Assembly: GCA_019120315.1 (NCBI GenBank)
Contig: DWVJ01000038.1
Location: 1-46,166 of the forward strand
DNA length: 46,166 nucleotides
Source: Candidatus Ruminococcus avistercoris
GTDB lineage: Bacteria; Bacillota; Clostridia; Lachnospirales; Lachnospiraceae
Direction: 5' to 3'
A model generated the notes under the pieces. It was not told where the DNA came from and did no database searches. It saw only the letters and a list, made by a program, of their open reading frames with translations. Shown piece by piece: positions 22,290-30,068 of this stretch (the first letter of the stretch is position 1; every line of letters starts with the position of its first letter). The translations under genes and the position numbers were made by a program.

Positions 22290-24757
22290 AAAAAAGAACT
22301 ACTGTTTTATGCTGTGCCATCGCTTCTATCTGTCTGCTTTTCTTAAGCAGTCTTCTTGGCATCGCAGCCACTGCCTGGGCCGGCGTATCGCGCCCGGAAA
22401 CACCGTCTGCCGCGCAGAAATTGTGGGATGAAACGACACATCCGGAACAGACGCCCAACATCCAGGTCATTTCCGAAGACTCCGGCGAAACGCTGGACGG
22501 CGATTTTTTCGGCGCAAAAGTGATCGACGGCGTCACAAAGGCCGAACCCTTCGGCCCCTGGGATAACCTGGATACGGAAAAAACGGTCTATCCTGCGGAT
22601 ATCCTGACCTCTGTGCGGATCCATGCCTCAGACTATTCCATGCAGGGAGAAATCGGCATGTGGTACCGTAATGTAGGTACCTGGCAGGGACGTTCCGTGG
22701 ATCTGAAAGCCACCCTCGCCGACTATGATTTTTACACAAAGGATGACGTTCCCTCGCAAATGATTCTGTGGGGAATGCGCGATCGTATCGGATTCTGTGT
22801 GGCCGGCGAATCCTACATCGATATCCGCTATGATTTTTCTGACAGCGAAACCGGAGAGCCTCTTTCTCTCCCTGCTTACATGACCTTCGACGATGTCGAC
22901 TGGGGACAGGCCATCGAAATCACCGACAATCCGGGAACTTTTTATGTCCCTCCCCTATCCAGTCTTCGCTGTCTTGCCTCTGACAATGGTTCCGTCATCT
23001 TTATCTCCGACGGCAGCTGGTATGACGACCGCTCCACGGCTGCCCATAATTCTGCCATCGAAGATTCCTTTATGACACGCTTCGAAGGAACCGGACAGAC
23101 ACAGCGTTTTTACTGCGGATATTACTTCCGTGAAGGATATGTGAGTACCTTGAATTTCCTCTCTGATTTTTCAGATACGGAGTCCATGGCGGTTTTCTGC
23201 GACTCCCTGGACTATTTCGGATACAGCGGACAGCCTCTGGCTCCCAGCGAACCCTCCACGCCGGTGAAGGAAGTCGCTGACCTGGATGAAAAAGGCCAGG
23301 AAAACACTCTGTCCGACCTCTGTGAAGCCTATACTTACTCTATCTACCATACCGTTCCCAATGAAGAACCCACCAGCTACTATGAATCTTATACCCTCAC
23401 CGACCATCTGCCCGAGGGATTGGAACTGGTCAGTGCCGCCGTGTATGACGAAACCGGAACAGAAGTGACCGGAGATTTCACGATTCAGACACAGGGACAG
23501 ACGGTTACCTTCACTGCCAACGATACAAACCGCGCCGGATTTTACTATGATACTTACCGATTCGACCTGCAAGTAAAAATCCGTGAAGATGCCGATCTTA
23601 CGCCCTATCTTGTTTCCAGAGAAAACGGACCGGAATACGTTCTGCCAAACCGAGCATCCGTATCCATTCTGCGGGACGGCGCTATCGAAAAAGAAACCAA
23701 TGAAACGCAGACACATATCCGCACCCTTTATCAGAACGGACTGGTGCAGATCCATAAAAGTGACGAATTTTCCGGCGTTTCGCTGCCGGACGCAGAATTT
23801 ACGCTGTACGAATGGGATAGCGCCGCGCAGGAATACCGTGAACGGGAAACTCTGGTCTACGATGAATCTGCAGAAATATATCTTTCCCGCGCTCTTTGCG
23901 CCACTTTAGATAACGAAGGACGGTTCAAAATCGTCGAAACCAGAACACCGGATCAGTATCAGGGCAGCTGGGAAGAAGAATTTACTCTTACAGAAAATGA
24001 TCAGATACTTTCTTTCGATGTGACCAACACTCCCATGGCGGATCACACCATCACCAAAACCGCCGTGGTCATCCGGGACGGCGGTATCATCAAAGAAGCG
24101 CCCGATACCTTCGATCCGCCGGTTGATGTTCTTGCCGGTGACATCATCGAATATCAGATCGATGTGGTGCGAAACTGCACCCCCGGATACCGTTCCGGCA
24201 CGTTCACCGTCACCGATGAAATTCCCAGTGAAACCGTATGGGAAGAAGAAACCTTAAAAATTACCGGTGAGATCACCAATCCTTCCCCCAACTGCGCCGC
24301 ATCCATCGACTCCATGTCGGAAGAAGACGGCGTGATCACCTGGGAAATCACAGATCTGGACAACGGCGAAGGAGCGCATCTGACCTTCCAGGTAAAAGCT
24401 CCAAATGAAGACGCTCTGCTGACCAACGCCGCCTGGCTGCATTTTCCCGGAAAAGAGGATCAGCAGTCCAATGAAACGGCACATCAGGTACAGCCCCTTC
24501 CGGAAACGGACGAAACGCCGGAAAATCCCGAGGAACAAAAAACCGTCACGGACTCTGGAAAAGGCTCTGACACTTCTGCCACGAAAAAGACAACGGTGAC
24601 AAAACCTTCGTCTTCTTCTGCATCTCCCGCTTCATCTTCTCCAAAAACAGGCGACAGCCATCCGGTTGTAATCCTGTCTGTCCTCCTTCTCGGATCACTG
24701 GGATTTGCCCTTTTCCTTTTCATCCGAAAAATATATCGTCATAAAAAATCCAGCTGA
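22286..24757 (+). CDS. Cell-wall-anchored surface protein with isopeptide/prealbumin-type domains and an SPKTG sorting signal
   Basis: An 823-residue secreted protein. Its parts, in order, are: a signal peptide of about 32 residues (LLFLSSLLGIAATAWA end); an N-terminal domain of about 280 residues that I do not recognise; a D2/DUF11-like isopeptide-forming domain (about 330-480, with DHLPEGLELVSA and ending PNRASVSI); a SpaA/Cna-B prealbumin-like domain (about 490-590, GLVQIHKSDEFSGVSLPDAE); a second D2-like domain (about 590-730); a Ser/Pro/Thr-rich linker; and SPKTGDS, a hydrophobic helix and the basic tail RKIYRHKKSS. The sorting motif is SPKTG rather than LPxTG. No sortase lies in the window. 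AAAGGAG precedes the ATG. It is likely an adhesin or pilus-type protein. It is divergent from the glycan operon. Confidence 0.86.
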   Translation: MKKRTTVLCCAIASICLLFLSSLLGIAATAWAGVSRPETPSAAQKLWDETTHPEQTPNIQVISEDSGETLDGDFFGAKVIDGVTKAEPFGPWDNLDTEKTVYPADILTSVRIHASDYSMQGEIGMWYRNVGTWQGRSVDLKATLADYDFYTKDDVPSQMILWGMRDRIGFCVAGESYIDIRYDFSDSETGEPLSLPAYMTFDDVDWGQAIEITDNPGTFYVPPLSSLRCLASDNGSVIFISDGSWYDDRSTAAHNSAIEDSFMTRFEGTGQTQRFYCGYYFREGYVSTLNFLSDFSDTESMAVFCDSLDYFGYSGQPLAPSEPSTPVKEVADLDEKGQENTLSDLCEAYTYSIYHTVPNEEPTSYYESYTLTDHLPEGLELVSAAVYDETGTEVTGDFTIQTQGQTVTFTANDTNRAGFYYDTYRFDLQVKIREDADLTPYLVSRENGPEYVLPNRASVSILRDGAIEKETNETQTHIRTLYQNGLVQIHKSDEFSGVSLPDAEFTLYEWDSAAQEYRERETLVYDESAEIYLSRALCATLDNEGRFKIVETRTPDQYQGSWEEEFTLTENDQILSFDVTNTPMADHTITKTAVVIRDGGIIKEAPDTFDPPVDVLAGDIIEYQIDVVRNCTPGYRSGTFTVTDEIPSETVWEEETLKITGEITNPSPNCAASIDSMSEEDGVITWEITDLDNGEGAHLTFQVKAPNEDALLTNAAWLHFPGKEDQQSNETAHQVQPLPETDETPENPEEQKTVTDSGKGSDTSATKKTTVTKPSSSSASPASSSPKTGDSHPVVILSVLLLGSLGFALFLFIRKIYRHKKSS

Positions 24758-24773
24758 ATATGTTAAAGAAAGT

Positions 24774-24802
24774 GCCGGAAGGAAGTCATTTTTCCTTCCG
24801 GC
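24774..24802 (+). terminator. Terminator-like hairpin after the surface protein gene
   Basis: GCCGGAAGGAA (24774-24784) and TTCCTTCCGGC (24792-24802) form a perfect 11-bp stem 17 nt after the stop codon. The following T-tract is weak (GCTGTTTC). Confidence 0.65.
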
Positions 24803-24834
24803 GCTGTTTCGCATAAAAAGGCAATGATACTTCA

Positions 24835-24873
24835 TTGCGCATGATTAATATTTTGTGCTATGATCAGATCATA
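24835..24873 (+). promoter_or_regulatory. Promoter of the araC-type gene with a palindrome on its -10 box
   Basis: TTGCGC (24835-24840) and TATGAT (24859-24864) are separated by 18 nt. The -10 box is the left arm of a perfect inverted repeat, TATGAT-CAG-ATCATA (24859-24873). The site would suit repression or autoregulation. Confidence 0.5.
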
Positions 24874-24912
24874 CTCTGTGGAAATTTTACCCGCTTTGAG
24901 AAAGGAGCACCC

Positions 24913-25782
24913 ATGAAAGTCATCACTGAACCAGGCGTATTATCCCAGTCGGAACGTTATTTTTCCACGCCTTCTGCCCTGGCGCAGCAGCTTTTTTTCT
25001 ATCTGACCCGCTGCGGCCATTATTACTGTGATCACCATTACCATTTCCTTGATTCCTGCGATGTGGGAAAACTGGAAAGTCATAAAAACTTTCTGCTGGA
25101 CTACATCCGCAAAGGTTCCATGGAAATCGAAGCCGACGGCAAAACGTATCTGGCAGAAGCCGGACAGATCGCCCTGACAGACTGCCGCCGCCCCCACCGT
25201 TTCCGGGTATCCCGCTATGCAGAACGAATCTGGATCCACATAGACGGCAGACAGGTCCGCCCTTTTTTCGAGCAGATCATCGCCTTTCACGCAGGCCGCC
25301 CGGTGTTTACTCCCCATCCGGAAAGCCGGACGGAACGCCATATGACGGAACTGGTTTCCCTGTTAAAAAACGGCATTCACACGGAAGCAGATCTGTCCAA
25401 ACGGATCTATGCCCTGCTGTGCGATCTTCTGATCCCGCCGGCACAACCGTCTGCAGACTGCCAGGATCCCGTCAGTCTGGCCCTGGACTACATGAAGCGC
25501 CACTTGTTTGAAGACCTCTCTGTCCGGGAAATCGCCTCTGCGGCCGGCTTAAGTCCCTCCCATTTTTCCCGGCAGTTTCGCAGCCGCACCGGATTCTCTC
25601 CCCACGAATATCTCATCCTCCATCGAATCGACGAGGCTAAATCTCTGCTTCACACCACGGATCTGTCTGTCAAGGAAATCGCCTACCGGACCGGCTACCA
25701 CAGCGAAGTGAATTTCATCTCTTCTTTCACCGGAAAAGTGGGACTGTCCCCATCAGCCTTTCGTAACACCCGATTTTTCTGA
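24913..25782 (+). CDS. AraC family transcriptional regulator
   Basis: A 289-residue regulator. The N-terminal part is a cupin-type sensing domain (FLLDYIRKGSMEIEADGKTY, then AGQIALTDCRRPHRF). The C-terminal 100 residues hold two helix-turn-helix units: LSVREIASAAGLSPSHFSRQ, then FRSRTGFSPHEYLI, and LSVKEIAYRTGYHSEVNFIS, then FTGKVGLSPSAFR. The cupin fold usually binds a sugar or related small molecule. The start at 24913 has AAGGAG 5 nt upstream; a longer frame to 24835 would start in the promoter. It stands alone, with its own promoter and a shared terminator against purL. Its target is unknown; the divergent or neighbouring surface genes are candidates. Confidence 0.9.
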   Translation: MKVITEPGVLSQSERYFSTPSALAQQLFFYLTRCGHYYCDHHYHFLDSCDVGKLESHKNFLLDYIRKGSMEIEADGKTYLAEAGQIALTDCRRPHRFRVSRYAERIWIHIDGRQVRPFFEQIIAFHAGRPVFTPHPESRTERHMTELVSLLKNGIHTEADLSKRIYALLCDLLIPPAQPSADCQDPVSLALDYMKRHLFEDLSVREIASAAGLSPSHFSRQFRSRTGFSPHEYLILHRIDEAKSLLHTTDLSVKEIAYRTGYHSEVNFISSFTGKVGLSPSAFRNTRFF

Positions 25783-25788
25783 AAAAAG

Positions 25789-25822
25789 ATCCCCGGCAAC
25801 GGGATGTACCGTCGCCGGGGAT
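25789..25822 (-). terminator. Terminator of the ridA-purL unit
   Basis: ATCCCCGGC (25789-25797) and GCCGGGGAT (25814-25822) form a 9-bp stem. On the minus strand a T-run (TCTTTTTTC) follows, so it ends purL transcription. It may also slow the convergent araC-type transcript. Confidence 0.8.
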
Positions 25823-25839
25823 TCTGTGATCTGCTATCT

Positions 25840-28800
25840 TTATTTAAAATATTCCACCCCGGACTCAAAGATCTGAATATCCTGCTGTCCGTAGATGTTG
25901 ATGGCTACGCCGTCATCACGCCGTTCACTGTGAGCCATCTTGCCCAGAATTCTGCCATCCGGACTGGTGATTCCTTCGATGGCACGGTAGGAGCCGTTTA
26001 CGTTCCACTCCTCATCCATGGAAACATTTCCCATGGGGTCGCAATACTGGGTGGCCACCTGGCCGTTGGCAAACAGTCTGTCCAGCCATTCGTCACTGGC
26101 CACAAACCGTCCTTCTCCGTGGGAAGCAGGATTGGTATAGACGCCGCCCAGCTGTGCTTTTCTCAGCCAGGGTGAATGACTGGTCACCACTTTGGTATAA
26201 ACCATTCGGGAAATATGACGGCCGATGGTATTGTATGTCAGGGTAGGTGAATCGGCACTCTGTCCCACGATCTTTCCATAGGGCACCAGACCCAGTTTGA
26301 TCAGCGCCTGGAATCCGTTGCAGATACCAAGAGCCAGCCCGTCTCTTTCCTCCAAAAGCTTCATCACCGCCTCCTGGATCTTTTCATTGCGAAATGCCGT
26401 GGCAAAGAACTTGGCAGATCCGTCCGGCTCGTCGCCCGCGGAGAATCCGCCGGGGAACATGATGATCTGCGCCTGTCCGATGGCCTTTTCAAACACCTGC
26501 ACAGAATCCAGGATGTCCGCTTCCGTCATGTTTTTAAACACCCTGGTAACCACGTCCGCTCCGGCCCGTTCAAAGGCTTTTTTACTGTCATATTCACAGT
26601 TGGTACCCGGGAATACGGGGATGAAAACCGTGGGCCGCGCCGTTTTGTGGCGGCAGATATAAACGGAACTGTCTTCATAGAGTGGGCTTTCCACCGGATT
26701 TCTGCGATCCGTTCCTCTGGTTTTGAACACCTTCTCCAGCGTTCCCGTCCAGGCTTCCAGCGCCTCGTCCACCGGGATGATCACATCTGCGTATGCAAAG
26801 ACATCTTTGTCTGTCACCTCGCCGATCACCCGGTAGGTGCAGGCCAGTTCTCCCACTTTCCCATCAGGAACTTCACAGATGAGATCGCCGAATCCCGGCG
26901 CAAAGAAATCTCTCGGATCCAGATCGTGTTCGATCTTCACACCCTTGCGGTTTCCGAAGGCCATCTTGCTGACCGCGGCAGCGATTCCGTGGCGATCCAG
27001 CGCATAGGCGGACACCACCCGGCCAGCCTGTATATCCTGATACAGCCGGTCGTAAAGATCCATAACCTGCGGATAATCCGGGAGATCGTACTCATCCTTG
27101 GGCAGGCGGATCCATACCAGACGGTTCCCTGCTTTTTTCAGCTCCGGTGTGATGATATCCTGCTGTTTTGCCACATCCACGGCAAAGGAAACCAGCGTGG
27201 GAGGCACATCGATATCATTGAACGTTCCGGACATACTGTCCTTGCCGCCGATGGAGGGCAGACCGAATCCCAGCTGTGCATTATACGCTCCCAAAAGCGC
27301 CGCAAAGGGCTGGCTCCAGCGGGAAGGATCTTCCGTCATACGGCGGAAGTATTCCTGGAAGGTGAAACGAATCTTCCGGTAATCTCCGCCGGAGGCGATA
27401 ATCCGGGCAATGGACTCCGTCACCGCATAGACGGCGCCGTGGTAGGGGCTCCAACTGGATACGTAGGGATCGAAACCATAACTCATCATGGTCACCGTAT
27501 TGGTCTTTCCATTCTGTACCGGAACCTTGGCCACCATGGCCTGGGTTTCCGTCATCTGGAACTGTCCACCGTAGGGCATCAGTACGCTGCCGGCTCCGAT
27601 GGAAGAGTCAAACATTTCCACCAGGCCTTTCTGAGAACACACATTCAGATCTTTCAGCATATTCAGCCATGTTTCCGGCACATCCGGCATTTCCTCCCGG
27701 CGGTTCAGCACATTTCCTTCCCGGGACGGAATATCCACCAGCACCTGCGTTTCCTGATGAGCGCCGTTGGTATCCAGGAACGCTCTGGAAATGTTGACGA
27801 TCTCCTTTCCTCTCCATTTCAGCACCAGACGGGGACTTTCTGTCACCACAGCCACTTCCACGGCTTCCAGATTCTCCTCGTGAGCGTATTTCAGGAATTC
27901 AGCCACATTGGAAGGATCCACCACCACAGCCATACGCTCCTGGGACTCGGAAATAGCGATTTCCGTTCCATCCAGGCCGGCATATTTTTTCGGAACTTTA
28001 TCCAGGTTGACCTCCAGGCCGTCCGCCAGCTCTCCAATGGCTACGGATACGCCGCCGGCTCCGAAATCGTTGCATTTTTTGATCAGACGGCTTACTTCCT
28101 CCCGGCGGAACATTCTTTGAATCTTTCTCTCCGTGGGAGCATTTCCTTTCTGCACCTCAGCGCCGCAGGTCTCGATGGACTCTTCCGTATGCACTTTGGA
28201 GGAACCGGTGGCTCCTCCGCAGCCGTCGCGGCCGGTGCGGCCTCCCAGAAGAATGATGATATCGCCCGGATCAGAAGACTGCCGGATCACGGCACGGCGG
28301 GGGGCAGCGCCCATCACGGCCCCGATTTCCATACGTTTGGCCACGTAATCCGGATGATAAATTTCTTTTACGTATCCAGTGGCCAGTCCGATCTGATTTC
28401 CATAGGAACTATATCCGTGAGCCGCAGAGCGGACCAGTTTCTTCTGCGGCAGTTTCCCTTTCATGGTTTCCTTTACGGAAACCGTGGGATCGGCCGCACC
28501 GGTCACACGCATGGCCTGATATACGTATGTTCTTCCGGAAAGGGGATCCCGGATGGCTCCGCCAAGACAGGTGGCGGCACCGCCGAAGGGCTCGATCTCC
28601 GTGGGGTGATTGTGGGTTTCGTTTTTAAAGTTGATCAGCCACTCTTCTTCCACTCCGTCCACATCCACCGGAACCACGATGCTGCAGGCATTGATTTCCT
28701 CGGACTCTTCCTGATCCTGCAGTTTCCCTTCCGCTTTCAGTTTTCTCATGGCCATCAAGGCCAGATCCATCAGGCAGACAAACTTATCTTCTCTTCCTTT

Positions 28801-29589
28801 GAAGATTTCTTCCCGATCCGCCAGATACTGCTGATACGTTCTGACGATGGGCACCTTGTAGTCGCCTTCCTTGAAATCCACCTTCGTCAGTTCTGTGGAG
28901 AAGGTGGTGTGGCGGCAGTGATCGGACCAGTAGGTATCCAGCACGCGGATCTCCGTCATGGTGGGATCCCGCTTTTCCTCTCCGCAGAAATAACGATGGA
29001 TGTGAAGGAAATCTTTAAAGGTCATGGCCAGATTCAAAGACTGATACAGCTCTTTCAGCTGTGATTCGTCCATAGTCATAAAACCGTCGAAGATTTTCAC
29101 ATCCGCCGGCTCCTCAAACACGGTAACCAGGGTATCCGGCTTTTCCATCGCTGTCTCTCTGGAATCCACCGGGTTGATACAGTGGTTTTTGACCGCATCA
29201 AACTCTTCATCGGAAATGCCGCCTTCCAGCACGTAGGTGGTGGCGGAACGGATAATGGGTTTTTCATCCTCTTTCAGGAACTGAATGCACTGCACGGCGG
29301 AATCCGCCCTCTGGTCAAACTGTCCCGGCAGATATTCCACTGAAAACACTCTGGCTCCATCTGCCGCTTCAAAATTTTCCCGGTAAAGGATATCCACCGG
29401 CGGCTCGGAAAATACGCTGACGCACGCTTTTTCAAATACCTCGTCCGAGATATTTTCCACATCGTAACGGATCAGCACCCGCACATTCGTCACATCGGTG
29501 ATTCCCAGATAGCTGCTGATCTCATGGCTCAATTCTCTGGCCTGCACTGCGTAATCCGGTTTTTTCTCCACGTATACTCGTCTTACCAT
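25840..29589 (-). CDS. purL: Phosphoribosylformylglycinamidine synthase, single-chain (PurL with fused amidotransferase)
   Basis: A 1249-residue fourth-step enzyme of purine synthesis, which converts FGAR to FGAM with ATP and glutamine. All parts are present: an N-terminal PurS-like region; the FGAM synthetase core with RDPTMTEIRVLDTYWSDHCR, FKNETHNHPTEIEPFGGAAT and LPSIGGKDSMSGTF; and a C-terminal glutaminase domain from about residue 980 with FPGTNCEYDSKKAF, MFPGGFSAGDEPDGSAKF and LGICNGFQALIKLG (catalytic Cys), closing with AHSERRDDG. The gamma-proteobacterial-style fused form also occurs in Clostridia. GGGAGAGGAG precedes the ATG. It follows ridA by 20 nt. No purine riboswitch or other pur gene is in the window. 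Confidence 0.97.
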   Translation of the reverse strand: MVRRVYVEKKPDYAVQARELSHEISSYLGITDVTNVRVLIRYDVENISDEVFEKACVSVFSEPPVDILYRENFEAADGARVFSVEYLPGQFDQRADSAVQCIQFLKEDEKPIIRSATTYVLEGGISDEEFDAVKNHCINPVDSRETAMEKPDTLVTVFEEPADVKIFDGFMTMDESQLKELYQSLNLAMTFKDFLHIHRYFCGEEKRDPTMTEIRVLDTYWSDHCRHTTFSTELTKVDFKEGDYKVPIVRTYQQYLADREEIFKGREDKFVCLMDLALMAMRKLKAEGKLQDQEESEEINACSIVVPVDVDGVEEEWLINFKNETHNHPTEIEPFGGAATCLGGAIRDPLSGRTYVYQAMRVTGAADPTVSVKETMKGKLPQKKLVRSAAHGYSSYGNQIGLATGYVKEIYHPDYVAKRMEIGAVMGAAPRRAVIRQSSDPGDIIILLGGRTGRDGCGGATGSSKVHTEESIETCGAEVQKGNAPTERKIQRMFRREEVSRLIKKCNDFGAGGVSVAIGELADGLEVNLDKVPKKYAGLDGTEIAISESQERMAVVVDPSNVAEFLKYAHEENLEAVEVAVVTESPRLVLKWRGKEIVNISRAFLDTNGAHQETQVLVDIPSREGNVLNRREEMPDVPETWLNMLKDLNVCSQKGLVEMFDSSIGAGSVLMPYGGQFQMTETQAMVAKVPVQNGKTNTVTMMSYGFDPYVSSWSPYHGAVYAVTESIARIIASGGDYRKIRFTFQEYFRRMTEDPSRWSQPFAALLGAYNAQLGFGLPSIGGKDSMSGTFNDIDVPPTLVSFAVDVAKQQDIITPELKKAGNRLVWIRLPKDEYDLPDYPQVMDLYDRLYQDIQAGRVVSAYALDRHGIAAAVSKMAFGNRKGVKIEHDLDPRDFFAPGFGDLICEVPDGKVGELACTYRVIGEVTDKDVFAYADVIIPVDEALEAWTGTLEKVFKTRGTDRRNPVESPLYEDSSVYICRHKTARPTVFIPVFPGTNCEYDSKKAFERAGADVVTRVFKNMTEADILDSVQVFEKAIGQAQIIMFPGGFSAGDEPDGSAKFFATAFRNEKIQEAVMKLLEERDGLALGICNGFQALIKLGLVPYGKIVGQSADSPTLTYNTIGRHISRMVYTKVVTSHSPWLRKAQLGGVYTNPASHGEGRFVASDEWLDRLFANGQVATQYCDPMGNVSMDEEWNVNGSYRAIEGITSPDGRILGKMAHSERRDDGVAINIYGQQDIQIFESGVEYFK

Positions 29590-29609
29590 ATCTATTTCTC
29601 CTCTCCCTC

Positions 29610-29984
29610 TTATCCTAAGGCTGCAATAACTTCCACTTCACAGAGCACGTCTTTTGGCAGTGTCTTCACTGCTACGCAGGAACGGGCCGGACGTCCGGTG
29701 AAGTATTCTGCGTACACCTCGTTGAAGGCCGCAAAATCCTCCATATCGGCCAGAAAACAGGTGGTTTTCACCGCCTGCTCATAGGTGCATCCCGCTTCTT
29801 TTAAAACCTCTCCCAGATTCATCATTACCTGACGTGCCTGCTCCCGGATCCCCCCTTCCACAATATTTCCCGTGACCGGATCGATGGGAATCTGTCCCGA
29901 AGTAAAAACCAGACTTCCTGTGATTACCGCCTGGGAATAGGGGCCGATGGCCGCCGGCGCTTTTGTCGTGCTGACTGTTTTCAT
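29610..29984 (-). CDS. ridA: RidA family enamine/imine deaminase
   Basis: A 124-residue YjgF/YER057c/UK114 protein. Family hallmarks are APAAIGPYSQAV, LVFTSGQIPIDPVTG, the catalytic-pocket region GRPARSCVAVKTLPKDVLCE (Arg/Cys) and the C-terminal VEVIAAL. RidA hydrolyses reactive enamines and imines released by PLP enzymes such as threonine dehydratase, protecting other enzymes. AGAGGAGAG precedes the ATG. It shares a promoter with purL, an association that may simply be co-transcription. Confidence 0.95.
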   Translation of the reverse strand: MKTVSTTKAPAAIGPYSQAVITGSLVFTSGQIPIDPVTGNIVEGGIREQARQVMMNLGEVLKEAGCTYEQAVKTTCFLADMEDFAAFNEVYAEYFTGRPARSCVAVKTLPKDVLCEVEVIAALG

Positions 29985-30038
29985 GATTGCTCTCCTCTCT
30001 TAAGGTCCATTGGATCTTCTTGCTTGTCTATAAAAACC

Positions 30039-30068
30039 ATTATAGCGAATAACAGCTGTTCGCGTCAA
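30039..30068 (-). promoter_or_regulatory. Promoter of ridA-purL
   Basis: On the minus strand, TTGACG (30063-30068) and a perfect TATAAT (30039-30044) are separated by 18 nt. The -35 box overlaps the last codons of the upstream helicase gene. Confidence 0.75.

Noticed and set aside
26647..29064. 805-codon open frame on the plus strand inside purL
   Set aside because: It lies wholly antisense to the well-supported purL, has no family features and no ribosome-binding site. It is a composition effect of the opposite strand.
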